Source of the DNA: CBDFKS01 sp965248905
Lineage (GTDB): Bacteria; Chloroflexota; Dehalococcoidia; Lucifugimonadales; JAGWBF01
Assembly: GCA_965248905.1 (NCBI GenBank)
Contig: CBDFKS010000006.1
Span: 248,001 to 312,000, forward strand
Direction of reading: 5' to 3'
DNA length: 64,000 bases
Below the pieces are notes generated by a model, which was given only the letters and a program-made list of their open reading frames with translations, was not told the origin of the DNA and did not search any database. Below, piece after piece: positions 29,104 to 37,011 of this stretch. The translations under genes and the position numbers were made by a program. Position 1 is the stretch's first letter. Every line of letters starts with the position of its first letter.

Positions 29104-30428
29104 CTCACTGGGGTAGGCATATCCTAAAACTTGTTTAAAAACAGCTAGGAAAGCGCCGAGCTTTCCCGTCATCCTAGAAGTATCACTCAACTGGGATGTG
29201 GGGAGGTGACTCATGCGCTTTCCGAGAGAATGGTACCACTTGCTACGTTCAACTGAACAGTATTTTCCTGACCTAAGATCCAGCCAAATACGTGGATTGG
29301 CGCTATGGGTGTATGGGGCAATCATGGCTAAGAGTGCTTGCCAAAGCGCGGTGATTGATGCTCTATCCTCCATCGCCACCTTCCATGCTCTGCGACAATA
29401 CCTTAGAGAGTTCCTTCGGGATGGTTCGGAGAAGGCCACTCCCTGCAACATCCAGTTGGATGTAACCCTCTGTTTTGCGCCTTTGCTCCGCTGGCTGCTG
29501 TCTTTGTGGAAAGGTCAACAACTGGCCTTGGCCGTCGACGCAACAGCCCACCAAGACCGCGTGGTCGCCCTGGTAGTAAGCGTGCTGTACCGGGGTAGCG
29601 CCATTCCCATTGCCTGGACCATACTCCCTGCTAACAGGTCGGGGGCTTGGATTCCCGAAATCCTCCGGCTTTTGCAACTGCTTGCTCCCGAAGTGTCCAA
29701 AAGCATGGAGGTGCTGGTGATGACTGACCGGGGCTTGTGGAGCCCCCGCCTTTGGAAGCAAATACGGGCCTTGGGATGGCATCCACTGATGCGGGTAAAA
29801 AACAACACCAGCTTTCAACCGTTGCAGGGGCAACGCCGGCAAGCCAGGACGCTGATTCCCGGACCAGGCCACGCCTGGGTAGGAAGGGGCAGTGCCTTTT
29901 ATAATCCCAAGCGCCACCGCTTCGGTACTTTGGTGGTGGTTTGGGATAAAGGCCAGAAGGAACCCTGGATAGTGATTACCGACTTGCCTCCCGAGGATGT
30001 GGGGGTATGCTGGTATGGGTTGCGCTTCTGGATCGAGTTGGGTTTTCGCGCTCTCAAGAGTGTGGGTTGGCAATGGCAACGCACTCGACGGACTGACCCG
30101 GACCGAGTGGCCCGGTACTGGCTCGTTCTGGCGGTGGCTACCCTGTGGGCCACGGCCTATGGGACCAGAGCAGAAGACGCTATTTCTCTTGGAGTACCTC
30201 CCCAGAGAGTCAGAAGCCCTCATCCACTTCCTAGCTGTTCTGGACCCCGAAAGGATAGCGTGATAAAGAAGGGCATATGCTGTATGACTCGGCAACTGCT
30301 CCAGGGTAGGCCTTGGCTTCGCCTGTGGCTCATACCTGAACCTTGGCCAAACCCACTCCCTGGTTTGCAAATTACCTACCATAAACCGGTTCCCAAAGCT
30401 CATAATTTCAAATGCCTACCCCAGTGAG
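29104..30428 (+). mobile_element. IS4-like insertion sequence
   Basis: Terminal inverted repeats CTCACTGGGGTAGGCAT (29104-29120) and its complement (30412-30428) bound one transposase gene. The identity between the two sides continues outward into the MITE for a total of 34 perfect bp (29087-29120 and 30412-30445), so direct target duplications cannot be assigned; the flanks are inverted relative to each other. Confidence 0.75.
29213..30427 (+). CDS. IS4-family DDE transposase
   Basis: 404 residues. The catalytic triad is visible as D108 (LAVDAT), D172 (VMTDRG) and E275 (WIELGFRALKS), the last in the YREK-like region typical of IS4 transposases. From about residue 320 the frame used here reads poorly (AISLGVPPQRVRSPHPLPSC), while the overlapping frame reads EQKTLFLLEYLPRESEALIH, which looks natural; near the end this frame recovers (RPWLRLWLIPEPWPNPLPG). 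Two compensating frameshifts around 30170 and 30265 are likely, so the protein may be damaged. The TGA stop lies in the right terminal repeat. Confidence 0.8.
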   Translation: MRFPREWYHLLRSTEQYFPDLRSSQIRGLALWVYGAIMAKSACQSAVIDALSSIATFHALRQYLREFLRDGSEKATPCNIQLDVTLCFAPLLRWLLSLWKGQQLALAVDATAHQDRVVALVVSVLYRGSAIPIAWTILPANRSGAWIPEILRLLQLLAPEVSKSMEVLVMTDRGLWSPRLWKQIRALGWHPLMRVKNNTSFQPLQGQRRQARTLIPGPGHAWVGRGSAFYNPKRHRFGTLVVVWDKGQKEPWIVITDLPPEDVGVCWYGLRFWIELGFRALKSVGWQWQRTRRTDPDRVARYWLVLAVATLWATAYGTRAEDAISLGVPPQRVRSPHPLPSCSGPRKDSVIKKGICCMTRQLLQGRPWLRLWLIPEPWPNPLPGLQITYHKPVPKAHNFKCLPQ

Positions 30429-30445
30429 CCCTCGATGGGGGAAGG

Positions 30446-32080
30446 CTAGGAGTCTGAGCAATTAGTGATGCCGGTCATGGGAGCCTCGAGCAGCGTGGGG
30501 CAATAGGGAGACCGCGCGGATGGCCGTGGACGGATTGATCGGATGAATCGCGCCACGGGACCGCTGAAGAAGAGGAAGATGAGCGGTCGCAGCTTCGAAA
30601 TGGACCGGTTCGCGCCCTCGTCGCCAGCGGCCTGCTCCGGGTTGACCGGGTGACGCTGGATGGGCAGCAAGGCCGCGATCTTCTTAACATTGAACGCGGC
30701 GCACACCAGGTTCCATTCGCTGCCCACGTTCTGCCTACCCCGATACCAGAACCGCCGGAATCCCATGCCGACCTTGATCTGCCCGAACACCGGTTCTACC
30801 GTACATTTGCGCCGACGATAGAGCTCTCGATGGCCCGTCCCGTCCATAATCCGCTTGAGTTCGCGTTTGGCCAGGTGACCCTGGCCCACGCTGATCACTT
30901 CACGACCATCAGCGGCTTCGTACTGGCCACACGTGCAGGCCACGGGCTCCATCGTCTTGTATGTTCTCGCCCCGTTGGTGGGATGCTCATGAGCAAAGGC
31001 GAAGGTGTGACCGCGGGGGCAAACAAACCTGTCCTGATCCCGGTCGTAGCTGAGGCGGTCCAGTTTGCCTACCTCCTGACCTTCTTTTCCCTCTCGGGTC
31101 GTGGCACACACCGGCGTCACGCCCCGCTTCCGGCAACTGTCCAGCGTGTTCTGGTTCCCGTAGCCCGCGTCAGTCACCAACGCCCGGGGCACCTGGTCCA
31201 GCTCCTGCTCCATGTGCGCCAGGATCGGTTCGGCTGCGTGTGCGTCACTGACCGAGTCCTCGATATGGTTCGACACGATGATCTGGTTGTCCATGTCCAC
31301 TGCGGCCTGGGCATTATAGACGTATCGAGTCCCGTCCCCCGGCTTGCTAAAGCACCGTGCATCATGGTCCGCAAAGGAGACCTGCTTCTTCGGGTCGATC
31401 GGCTCGTCGGGGTGTTCCCTCTTCTCCCGCTCCTCCAAGGCGGCCTTGGCCTCTTCGATCTTCTCCAGCCGCTGTTCCCGCCGCGCCAGTTCGTCCGACA
31501 CCCGGTAGCCATCCGAATCGGGGCTGCATTCCTGGTCCTCCTGCTCGTCGGTGGCCTGCGCCGCCTCGAGCAACTGCTCAATTTCCACCCTCAGCTTCGA
31601 TTCCTCCTCCAGCATGCGGCCGTAGCTCATGGCCTTATGCTTGGAAGTGTCGGCCTCTACCTTGGAACCATCCAGTGCCACCGCACCGAGCCGCGCCAGC
31701 CCTAAGGCGCGGGCCAGCTTCACCGTCTGTACGAAGACCTCTTTCATATCGTCCCGGTGCCGCTGCCGGAACTCGATGAAGGTCCTGAACACCGGGGTCT
31801 CCATGCCCGCCAGGTACTTGAAGGCCAGGTTCTCCTGGCAGGCCCGCTGGAGTTTGCGAGAGCTGAATATCCCAACGGTGAAACCGTACAGGATGACCTT
31901 CAGCATCAGGCGCGGATGGTAGGCGGGCTGGCCGAGGTTTCCGTAGCGCGCTTCCAGGGCACTCAGATCCACTTGGTCCACCAAGTCATTGATCAGGTGA
32001 GCAGGGTGATTCTCATCCACGAAGTCCTGCAAACTCGGGGGCAGTAGGAATGGTTGGCTTTGATCGTACGATCGAAACAT
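30446..32080 (-). CDS. IS1182-family transposase
   Basis: 544 residues from ATG 32080 (MFRSYDQSQPFLLPPSLQDF), with GGAGG 8 bases upstream; the longer frame to 32185 runs through the terminal repeat and is unlikely. The N-terminal DUF772-type part (HPRLMLKVILYGFTVGIFSSRKLQRAC) is followed by the DDE domain: ALDGSKVEA, a long charged coiled-coil insert (EEESKLRVEIEQLLEAAQ), LVTDAGYGNQNTL and a C-terminal RRKCTVEPVFGQIKVGMGFRRF with the catalytic Glu. The reading frame runs through the left terminal repeat and stops at a TAG made by the CTAG target duplication. It looks intact, so the element may be active. Confidence 0.92.
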   Translation of the reverse strand: MFRSYDQSQPFLLPPSLQDFVDENHPAHLINDLVDQVDLSALEARYGNLGQPAYHPRLMLKVILYGFTVGIFSSRKLQRACQENLAFKYLAGMETPVFRTFIEFRQRHRDDMKEVFVQTVKLARALGLARLGAVALDGSKVEADTSKHKAMSYGRMLEEESKLRVEIEQLLEAAQATDEQEDQECSPDSDGYRVSDELARREQRLEKIEEAKAALEEREKREHPDEPIDPKKQVSFADHDARCFSKPGDGTRYVYNAQAAVDMDNQIIVSNHIEDSVSDAHAAEPILAHMEQELDQVPRALVTDAGYGNQNTLDSCRKRGVTPVCATTREGKEGQEVGKLDRLSYDRDQDRFVCPRGHTFAFAHEHPTNGARTYKTMEPVACTCGQYEAADGREVISVGQGHLAKRELKRIMDGTGHRELYRRRKCTVEPVFGQIKVGMGFRRFWYRGRQNVGSEWNLVCAAFNVKKIAALLPIQRHPVNPEQAAGDEGANRSISKLRPLIFLFFSGPVARFIRSIRPRPSARSPYCPTLLEAPMTGITNCSDS

Positions 32081-32205
32081 TGGCGCCTCCGTAGCGTGGA
32101 CCTCCAGTCTACAAGAACTCCCTGTCCCCACCCAAGCGTCGCTCCTTGCGGAAATCGCGCGAGTACAGCAGTGCCCCGGCACCACACGACTAATTGCTCA
32201 GGCTC
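30450..32205 (-). mobile_element. IS1182-like insertion sequence
   Basis: 1756 bp. Terminal inverted repeats are 17 bp with one mismatch (GAGTCTGAGCAATTAGT at 30450-30466; complement of GAGCCTGAGCAATTAGT at 32189-32205). CTAG is duplicated on both sides (30446-30449 and 32206-32209), and deleting the element with one CTAG restores the MITE sequence GGCTAGGATGGGGGTG. One transposase gene fills the element. Confidence 0.88.
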
Positions 32206-32257
32206 CTAGGATGGGGGTGAAAGGCACCTATCAAATCTTGGTTGACTAAGCACTAAT

Positions 32258-32869
32258 TTAAGAAAGCTCGGGCCAGAAGCGCTCCTCTTTCCAGGGGTCG
32301 GCGTTGTTGCTATAGCCCCGTTCTTCCCAGAAACCAGGCCTGTCCTCGGCCATAAGCTCAATGCTATTCAGCCACTTGGCGCTTTTCCAGCCATAGCGGC
32401 TAGGCACTATCAAGCGAACGGGCCATCCGTGGTCCGGTGACAGCTCCTCGCCGTTTCGTTTGTTTGCTAGAATAAACTCACCCTCTTGCATCGCATCCAG
32501 AGGCACGTTTGTAGTGTATCCCCCGTAGCAGTGGGCCATGATGTACTTGGCTTCCGGCTTGGGTTGCACCAGACTCAGGAGCTCACTCAGAAGCACCCCT
32601 TCCCAGCTGTTATCCAGGGCGCTCCACTGGGTCACGCAATGAAAGTCCGCGTCTACGGTGCTCCTTGGCAGGGCTTTGAACCGCTCCCAGTTCAGTTCCA
32701 GCTCCTTCTCGACCAGACCGAATACCCGGAGGCGCCAGCTATCAAGCTCGATCTTGGGTGTCGGTCCATAGCTGAGCACCGGTAACTTCTTTGTAACAAA
32801 CTGTCCGGGGGGCACCCGTTCCCCGAGCCCCTGGTCGGGCGCCACCTTGATCTGGTCTGGCCTTTTCAT
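32258..32869 (-). CDS. Cytosolic sulfite-oxidase-type molybdopterin oxidoreductase
   Basis: 203 residues from ATG 32869 with AGGAGG 9 bases upstream. It is a single molybdopterin domain: DADFHCVTQWSALDNSWEGV holds the likely molybdenum-ligand Cys, followed by MAHCYGGYTTNVPLDAM, DHGWPVRLIVPSRYGWKSAKW and the C-terminal PGFWEERGYSNNADPWKEERF. No signal peptide, membrane segment or C-terminal Ig domain, unlike the enzyme at 15008. It resembles archaeal and bacterial short YedY/sulfite-oxidase-like proteins of unknown substrate. A MITE end lies 3 bp after its stop. Confidence 0.85.
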   Translation of the reverse strand: MKRPDQIKVAPDQGLGERVPPGQFVTKKLPVLSYGPTPKIELDSWRLRVFGLVEKELELNWERFKALPRSTVDADFHCVTQWSALDNSWEGVLLSELLSLVQPKPEAKYIMAHCYGGYTTNVPLDAMQEGEFILANKRNGEELSPDHGWPVRLIVPSRYGWKSAKWLNSIELMAEDRPGFWEERGYSNNADPWKEERFWPELS

Positions 32870-32988
32870 CGATAAACTCCTCCTGCCTGCGGCAGCTACC
32901 AAGCTATTATTAAGCTCAACGCGGTGGCCTGTCAAACATCCCGGGCTGCGCTATCTGCTCCGTGCCCCTAAGATTCAAACAGGCATAC

Positions 32989-33018
32989 TTGCGTGACGTT
33001 TCCGATTAGCGTTATCAT
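32989..33018 (+). promoter_or_regulatory. Possible ccm operon promoter
   Basis: TTGCGT (32989-32994), an 18-bp spacer and TATCAT (33013-33018) lie just upstream of the ccmA GTG at 33025. If used, the mRNA would be nearly leaderless, which agrees with the lack of a clear ribosome-binding site. Weak evidence. Confidence 0.3.
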
Positions 33019-33024
33019 TGGGTT

Positions 33025-33753
33025 GTGGTTAGCCAGGAAACGTCACACGCAATAGAGGTCAGGGGTCTCCGCAAGAGCTTTGGGGAGTGGCCTGTATTGT
33101 GGAATTTAGACCTCACGGTGGACTGGGGACGATTCCTTGTGATTTTTGGCGCCAACGGGGTAGGGAAGACCACTTTGCTTAAGGTCCTCTCTACCCAGAC
33201 TCGCCCGGACGATGGAGAGGTGTGGGTAGGCGGAGCGGAGAGGAGCAGGAACTCAGCAGCCATACGCCGCAGGATAGGCGTAGTGGCCCACAAACCCCTG
33301 CTCTACGAAGACATGACTTGCCAGGAAAACCTGATCTTCTACGGCCGGATGTTCGGCCAAAAAAAGCTGCAGCATCGGGTCGAGGAGGTGCTTCAGCTCG
33401 TTGGACTGGAAAGTCGCAGTGGCCATAAGGTGGGAACCCTCTCTAATGGCATGCAGAAACGGCTGTCCATCGCCAGGGCCGTTCTCCACGATCCCCTTAT
33501 CCTTTTACTGGATGAGCCCGAGGCGGGGCTGGACCAGGAAGCTTTGGAGATGCTAGGCTGGCTTCTGAGCGAATGGAAGGCCAAGGGTCGGTCCGTAGTA
33601 ATGACCACCCATAATCTGGAGCATGGTCTGGAATGGGGAGAGCAGGTGGCCATCCTAGCCGGAGGGAAAATCGCTTTCGAAGAGTCCCGTCGTTCGCTGG
33701 ATGAGGTGAGCTTCAGGGGAACCTATCGTCAGTATCTCGAGGCGACCGCGTGA
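33025..33753 (+). CDS. ccmA: Cytochrome c biogenesis ATP-binding protein CcmA
   Basis: 242 residues from GTG 33025. ABC ATPase with Walker A GANGVGKTTLLKVL near residue 39, signature LSNGMQKRLSIARA near 137, Walker B LILLLDEPEAGLD and the His switch TTHNLEHG. Weakly matched to other ABC ATPases by itself; the identity follows from its place directly before ccmB (GTGA overlap) and ccmC. With CcmB and CcmC it forms the complex that releases haem-loaded CcmE outside the membrane. Confidence 0.9.
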   Translation: MVSQETSHAIEVRGLRKSFGEWPVLWNLDLTVDWGRFLVIFGANGVGKTTLLKVLSTQTRPDDGEVWVGGAERSRNSAAIRRRIGVVAHKPLLYEDMTCQENLIFYGRMFGQKKLQHRVEEVLQLVGLESRSGHKVGTLSNGMQKRLSIARAVLHDPLILLLDEPEAGLDQEALEMLGWLLSEWKAKGRSVVMTTHNLEHGLEWGEQVAILAGGKIAFEESRRSLDEVSFRGTYRQYLEATA

Positions 33754-34424
33754 GAGAGTTCATTGGGCCTGTTGTCGCCCTGGCCTGGAAGGACATACTT
33801 TTGGAGATCCGCACCCGTGACATAGTGGTCTCAGTGCTGGTCTTCGCCCTCGTCGTGATCGTGGTATTTAACTTCGCCCTCAATGTGACCTCAACCGTGG
33901 TTAAAGACTTAGCCCCTGGTATTCTATGGGTTGCGTTCGTCTTCGCCGGGGTTCTGGCCATGAATCGCGCTTTTGTGCTGGAGAAGGACAGGGGGAGTCT
34001 GGATGGCCTGCTTTTGACTCCAGTTAGCCGTGACGCCATCTACTTTGGAAAGATGTTGGGCACCTTCCTGTTTATGGTTGTGATAGAGATAGTGCTCCTG
34101 CCCGTGTTCGCGGTCCTTTTCAACTTCTCTGCTATTTCGCCAGGACTCATAGCAGCTATCCTTTTAGCGACGTTAGGTTTTGCCACCGTGGGAACGCTGT
34201 TCTCGGCGATAGCCGTTCAGACCCGCTCACGAGAGATAATGCTGCCCATGCTGTTCCTGCCGGTGATTATACCTGTGATAATAGGTGCGGTGGAATCTTC
34301 GATCGGCTCTATAAACGAGGACAGTCCGGTTAGCGTGGCGCGCTGGCTCGGTTTGATCGCGGTATTCGACGCCGTCTATCTTGTGATCTGTCCCTGGGTA
34401 TTCGGTATGGTTGTGGAGGACTAG
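33750..34424 (+). CDS. ccmB: Haem exporter membrane protein CcmB
   Basis: 224 residues from GTG 33750, overlapping the ccmA stop by 4 bases (GTGA). It has about six hydrophobic segments and the CcmB-type features: WKDILLEIRTRDIV at the start, ALNVTSTVVKDLAPGILWVAFVFAGVLAMNRAFVLEKDRGSLDGLLLTP with the conserved acidic cytoplasmic loop, and RSREIMLPMLFLPVIIPVIIGA. It is the membrane partner of CcmA. Confidence 0.93.
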   Translation: MREFIGPVVALAWKDILLEIRTRDIVVSVLVFALVVIVVFNFALNVTSTVVKDLAPGILWVAFVFAGVLAMNRAFVLEKDRGSLDGLLLTPVSRDAIYFGKMLGTFLFMVVIEIVLLPVFAVLFNFSAISPGLIAAILLATLGFATVGTLFSAIAVQTRSREIMLPMLFLPVIIPVIIGAVESSIGSINEDSPVSVARWLGLIAVFDAVYLVICPWVFGMVVED

Positions 34425-34429
34425 CGGAC

Positions 34430-35182
34430 TTGGACAGCACCGGTGACCAGCGAATAATCCAGCAACCAGCCCACCAGTCCAAAGAGAAGGTCTGGGCACT
34501 GAGAGAGGCCGCATTGGTGGGAATTGCGGCACTGATGGTCGTGAACCTGTATTTGATCTTTATGTGGGCGCCAACCGAAGCAGTTATGGGCCACGTCCAG
34601 CGCATCATGTACTTTCACGTGGCCATTGCATGGGTGGCTTTTCTAGCCTTTTTCATCGTGTTCGTGAGCAGCGTCGTCTACTTGTGGAAAAGGAATCCCT
34701 GGTGGGACGCCCTGGCCCAGTCCGCTGCTGAGATCGGCGTGGTGTTCGCCACCCTGATTCTCATAACTGGTACCATATGGATGAGGCCGGTTTGGGGGGT
34801 GTGGTGGACCTGGGAGCCAAAACTAACAACCTCGGTAATACTCTGGCTGATATATCTGGTCTACCTGATGGTCAGAAACTATGCCCCGAACCGTTCCCAG
34901 GGGGCGAACTTCGCTGCTGTATTGGGAATTATCGGCTTCGTCGACGTACCGATAGTATACTTTGCGGCACAATGGTGGCGCTCGGTGCATCCCGAGTCTG
35001 TGGTGGGGCCTTTAGCAGAGCCCGGAAGCCTTGACTCCGACATGAGAACCGTTCTAATGTTCTCTCTGATTACCTTTACGCTACTGTTCGGCTTCTTGCT
35101 CAGGGAGAGGCTTAACATGAGGACGATGGAGGACTCTCTGCGAATGGCTAGGTTCTTCGCACGAACCGCATTGAAGCAATAA
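34430..35182 (+). CDS. ccmC: Haem handling protein CcmC
   Basis: 250 residues from TTG 34430, with GGAGGA overlapping the ccmB stop. Six membrane segments; the conserved tryptophan-rich WWD-type motif is WGVWWTWEPKLTTSVILWLIYL, and the flanking haem-ligand His residues are in MYFHVAIAW and the second external loop (FAAQWWRSVHPE). CcmC loads haem onto CcmE. The motif has Glu-Pro where many have Asp-Ala, as seen in several Gram-positive-type homologues. Confidence 0.94.
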   Translation: MDSTGDQRIIQQPAHQSKEKVWALREAALVGIAALMVVNLYLIFMWAPTEAVMGHVQRIMYFHVAIAWVAFLAFFIVFVSSVVYLWKRNPWWDALAQSAAEIGVVFATLILITGTIWMRPVWGVWWTWEPKLTTSVILWLIYLVYLMVRNYAPNRSQGANFAAVLGIIGFVDVPIVYFAAQWWRSVHPESVVGPLAEPGSLDSDMRTVLMFSLITFTLLFGFLLRERLNMRTMEDSLRMARFFARTALKQ

Positions 35183-35207
35183 TCATCAAACATCAGGTGG
35201 TGAGGCT

Positions 35208-35372
35208 ATGCCCTCGGATAATCTGCCATATCTCTTTGCTGCCTACGCGGTTACGTGGGTGGTTTTTTTCATCTACGTGTTTTTCGTGTCCAGGCGGCAA
35301 AGGGAGCTGGAGCGAGAGGTAAAGGAACTGAGGCATGTGTTGGAAATCAGGGAGAATCCAGGCGAGGACTAA
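35208..35372 (+). CDS. ccmD: CcmD-like small membrane protein
   Basis: 54 residues from ATG 35208, preceded by GGTGGTGAGG. One membrane helix (LFAAYAVTWVVFFIYVFFV) is followed by a basic and then mixed-charge helix (RRQRELEREVKELRHVLEI). Size, topology, the Tyr in the first half of the helix and the position between ccmC and ccmE fit CcmD, which stabilises the CcmABC-CcmE complex. The family is poorly conserved in sequence. Confidence 0.8.
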   Translation: MPSDNLPYLFAAYAVTWVVFFIYVFFVSRRQRELEREVKELRHVLEIRENPGED

Positions 35373-35509
35373 TCCCGTAATAGCGATTGACCCTTCTCGC
35401 CCAGGATTGTATAGTAGCTTTTGCTATTGGTTCTCGGAGAAGTCCGAACCGATACCCAAGCAAAAGGCAAAGGCCGCGAAATGAAATCTGTTCTGATCAA
35501 GGTTGAAGC

Positions 35510-35968
35510 ATGTTAGAGGAACAACCGGAGCCGGTGACCAACATCCCTGCTGGTAATAGCCGGGTCTTTAACAACAAGACGCGGTTGGTGGTCGTGGGGC
35601 TGGTCCTTGTCCTGGCTCTGGGATACCTGATATACGCCGCATTCCCCGGTAATACACGCTACTACTTGACCGTGGGCGAGTTCCTGGCGGATGAGGAAGC
35701 CATTCTGGGAAAGGACGTGCGAGTGGTGGGCAGGCTTGTTCCTGATTCATTCGAACGTGTGCCTGGAACGACTCAGGCCAACTTCGCCATTGCACACAAG
35801 GGGAATGCAATCAAAGGCACATACGATGGAGTGCTGCCCGACCTGTTCTTTAATGAGCACTCTGAGATCGTTCTTGAGGGTAGCTACCGAGATGGGCAGG
35901 TGTTCCACACGGACATGGTGATCGTGAAATGCCCGTCTAAATATCAGGCTCTGGCGGAAGAGGCTTGA
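35510..35968 (+). CDS. ccmE: Haem chaperone CcmE, CxxxY variant
   Basis: 152 residues. A cytoplasmic tail of about 24 residues, one membrane helix (LVVVGLVLVLALGYLIYAAF) and an OB-fold domain outside the membrane (YYLTVGEFL, VRVVGRLV, GVLPDLFFNEHSEIVLEG). In usual CcmE the haem is bound by His in an HxxxY motif; here the same place near the C-terminus reads VKCPSKYQA, that is CxxxY. Such CcmE proteins are known from Desulfovibrio and archaea. The tail after the motif is only a few residues. Ends the ccmABCDE operon; ccmF, ccmG and ccmH are not next to it. ATG 35510 has no strong ribosome-binding site (AAGG lies 10 bases upstream). Confidence 0.9.
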   Translation: MLEEQPEPVTNIPAGNSRVFNNKTRLVVVGLVLVLALGYLIYAAFPGNTRYYLTVGEFLADEEAILGKDVRVVGRLVPDSFERVPGTTQANFAIAHKGNAIKGTYDGVLPDLFFNEHSEIVLEGSYRDGQVFHTDMVIVKCPSKYQALAEEA

Positions 35969-36037
35969 AGGGTTACTGAATTCAGTAGACTATCTGAGGC
36001 CGATGCTGGTGGACAATAATTAGGTTGAGGGATTAGG

Positions 36038-36067
36038 AATCGAGGTGGGCTACCTACCTCGATTTTG
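36038..36067 (+). terminator. Terminator of the ccm operon
   Basis: AATCGAGGT pairs with ACCTCGATT around a 9-base loop and is followed by TTTTG. It overlaps the last codons of the convergent anti-sigma gene, so it may also act on that transcript. Confidence 0.65.
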
Positions 36068-36334
36068 AGTGTCTTCCTCGATACGTTGCAATATGGATTG
36101 TTTAAGATTGGAAGGCGCCTGTACCGGGGGGAGGCCGGTGAGCATATTCATTACCGAAGCAAGGCTGTCGACGAAGCTCTGGCATATCGAGCATTTCGAA
36201 AGATGGGCCCGTAGCCGTTGCATCCTTGAGGGCGCCAGAGTCCCTTCAATGTACTCGGAGGAAAGCTTCCGTACCTCCACGCAGTCCAGCTCGCGTTTCC
36301 TGAAGAGATCGAGTATCCTGTCCAGACCGATCAC
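36050..36334 (-). CDS. Zinc-finger anti-sigma factor
   Basis: 94 residues. The zinc-associated anti-sigma signature HLSKCSIC (HxxxCxxC) is near residue 44, preceded by the CVEVRKLSSEYIEGTLAPSRMQRLRAHL helix pair typical of zf-HC2 proteins. There is no membrane segment, so it is probably a cytosolic, redox-sensitive ZAS protein like RsrA. Its likely partner is the ECF sigma factor at 36469, but that gene is divergent, not upstream in the same operon as is usual. Confidence 0.8.
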   Translation of the reverse strand: MIGLDRILDLFRKRELDCVEVRKLSSEYIEGTLAPSRMQRLRAHLSKCSICQSFVDSLASVMNMLTGLPPVQAPSNLKQSILQRIEEDTQNRGR

Positions 36335-36468
36335 CTGATTTCCTCCGCGAACAATTCTAAACTAACTTCTTTAGGACAGCAATACATCACAATGCAGTTC
36401 TGGCTTTCTAATCAGTTTTGATGCAGGTCAATACGGGAAGATGCAACAATGGACGTTTGAATTAGGGA

Positions 36469-36996
36469 ATGGGCAGCGAGAATCACCACGAGTTTGAAGA
36501 TGCCGTAGAGAAGTATGCCGACTTCGTCTATAACGTGGCGTATCGCATACTAGGAAATCAGCCCGACGCAGAGGATGCTGCCCAAGAAGCGTTTATCTCC
36601 GCTTATAAGAATTTCCACAAGTTTAGAGGCGATTCGGCTGTCACTACCTGGCTCTACCGAATCGCAGTCAATGCCGCTCTGATGAAACTCAGAAGGGACC
36701 GACGTAAGGAGTACCTGACTCAAACGGGCTACGACGATGCCCAGCTGGTGAGCTGGACGGAAGGGCCGGAGAAGGCGGCCTTGAATTCGGAGCTAAGGGA
36801 GCAGGTTGAGGAGGGTCTGGGACTGCTGCCGCCCCAGCTTAGGGCGACAGTTGTGCTGAGGGATGTGCAGGGGCTGTCCAATGAAGAGGCGGCACAGGTC
36901 CTCAAGACTACCGTTCCCTCCGTGAAATCGAAGCTCCATCGGGGCAGAGTCCTATTGCGACAACACCTGGACAAGTACGTGAGGCAGCGCCATTGA
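36469..36996 (+). CDS. ECF-type RNA polymerase sigma factor
   Basis: 175 residues, two-domain ECF sigma. Region 2 reads [53 protein letters not shown] (-10 recognition), and region 4 reads [48 protein letters not shown] (-35 recognition, helix-turn-helix). Close to the SigW/RpoE type. ATG 36469 with AGGG upstream. The anti-sigma gene is divergent 134 bp away; the shared gap should carry both promoters. Confidence 0.92.
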   Translation: MGSENHHEFEDAVEKYADFVYNVAYRILGNQPDAEDAAQEAFISAYKNFHKFRGDSAVTTWLYRIAVNAALMKLRRDRRKEYLTQTGYDDAQLVSWTEGPEKAALNSELREQVEEGLGLLPPQLRATVVLRDVQGLSNEEAAQVLKTTVPSVKSKLHRGRVLLRQHLDKYVRQRH

Positions 36997-37011
36997 GTCT
37001 CGCCCGTCAGG

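Larger units (their letters stand above)
29006..32255. mobile_element. IS630-type MITE split by two insertion sequences
   Basis: The left part (29006-29103) and right part (32210-32255, plus 30429-30446) are homologous to the intact 154-bp MITE at 59182-59335. The left end is TAGCATTCAGTCGAC and the right end GTTGACTAAGCACTA. An IS4-like element (about 29104-30428) and an IS1182-like element (30450-32205) lie inside it. Removing both leaves an almost complete MITE. Its right end stops 3 bp before the stop codon of the oxidoreductase at 32258. Confidence 0.8.
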
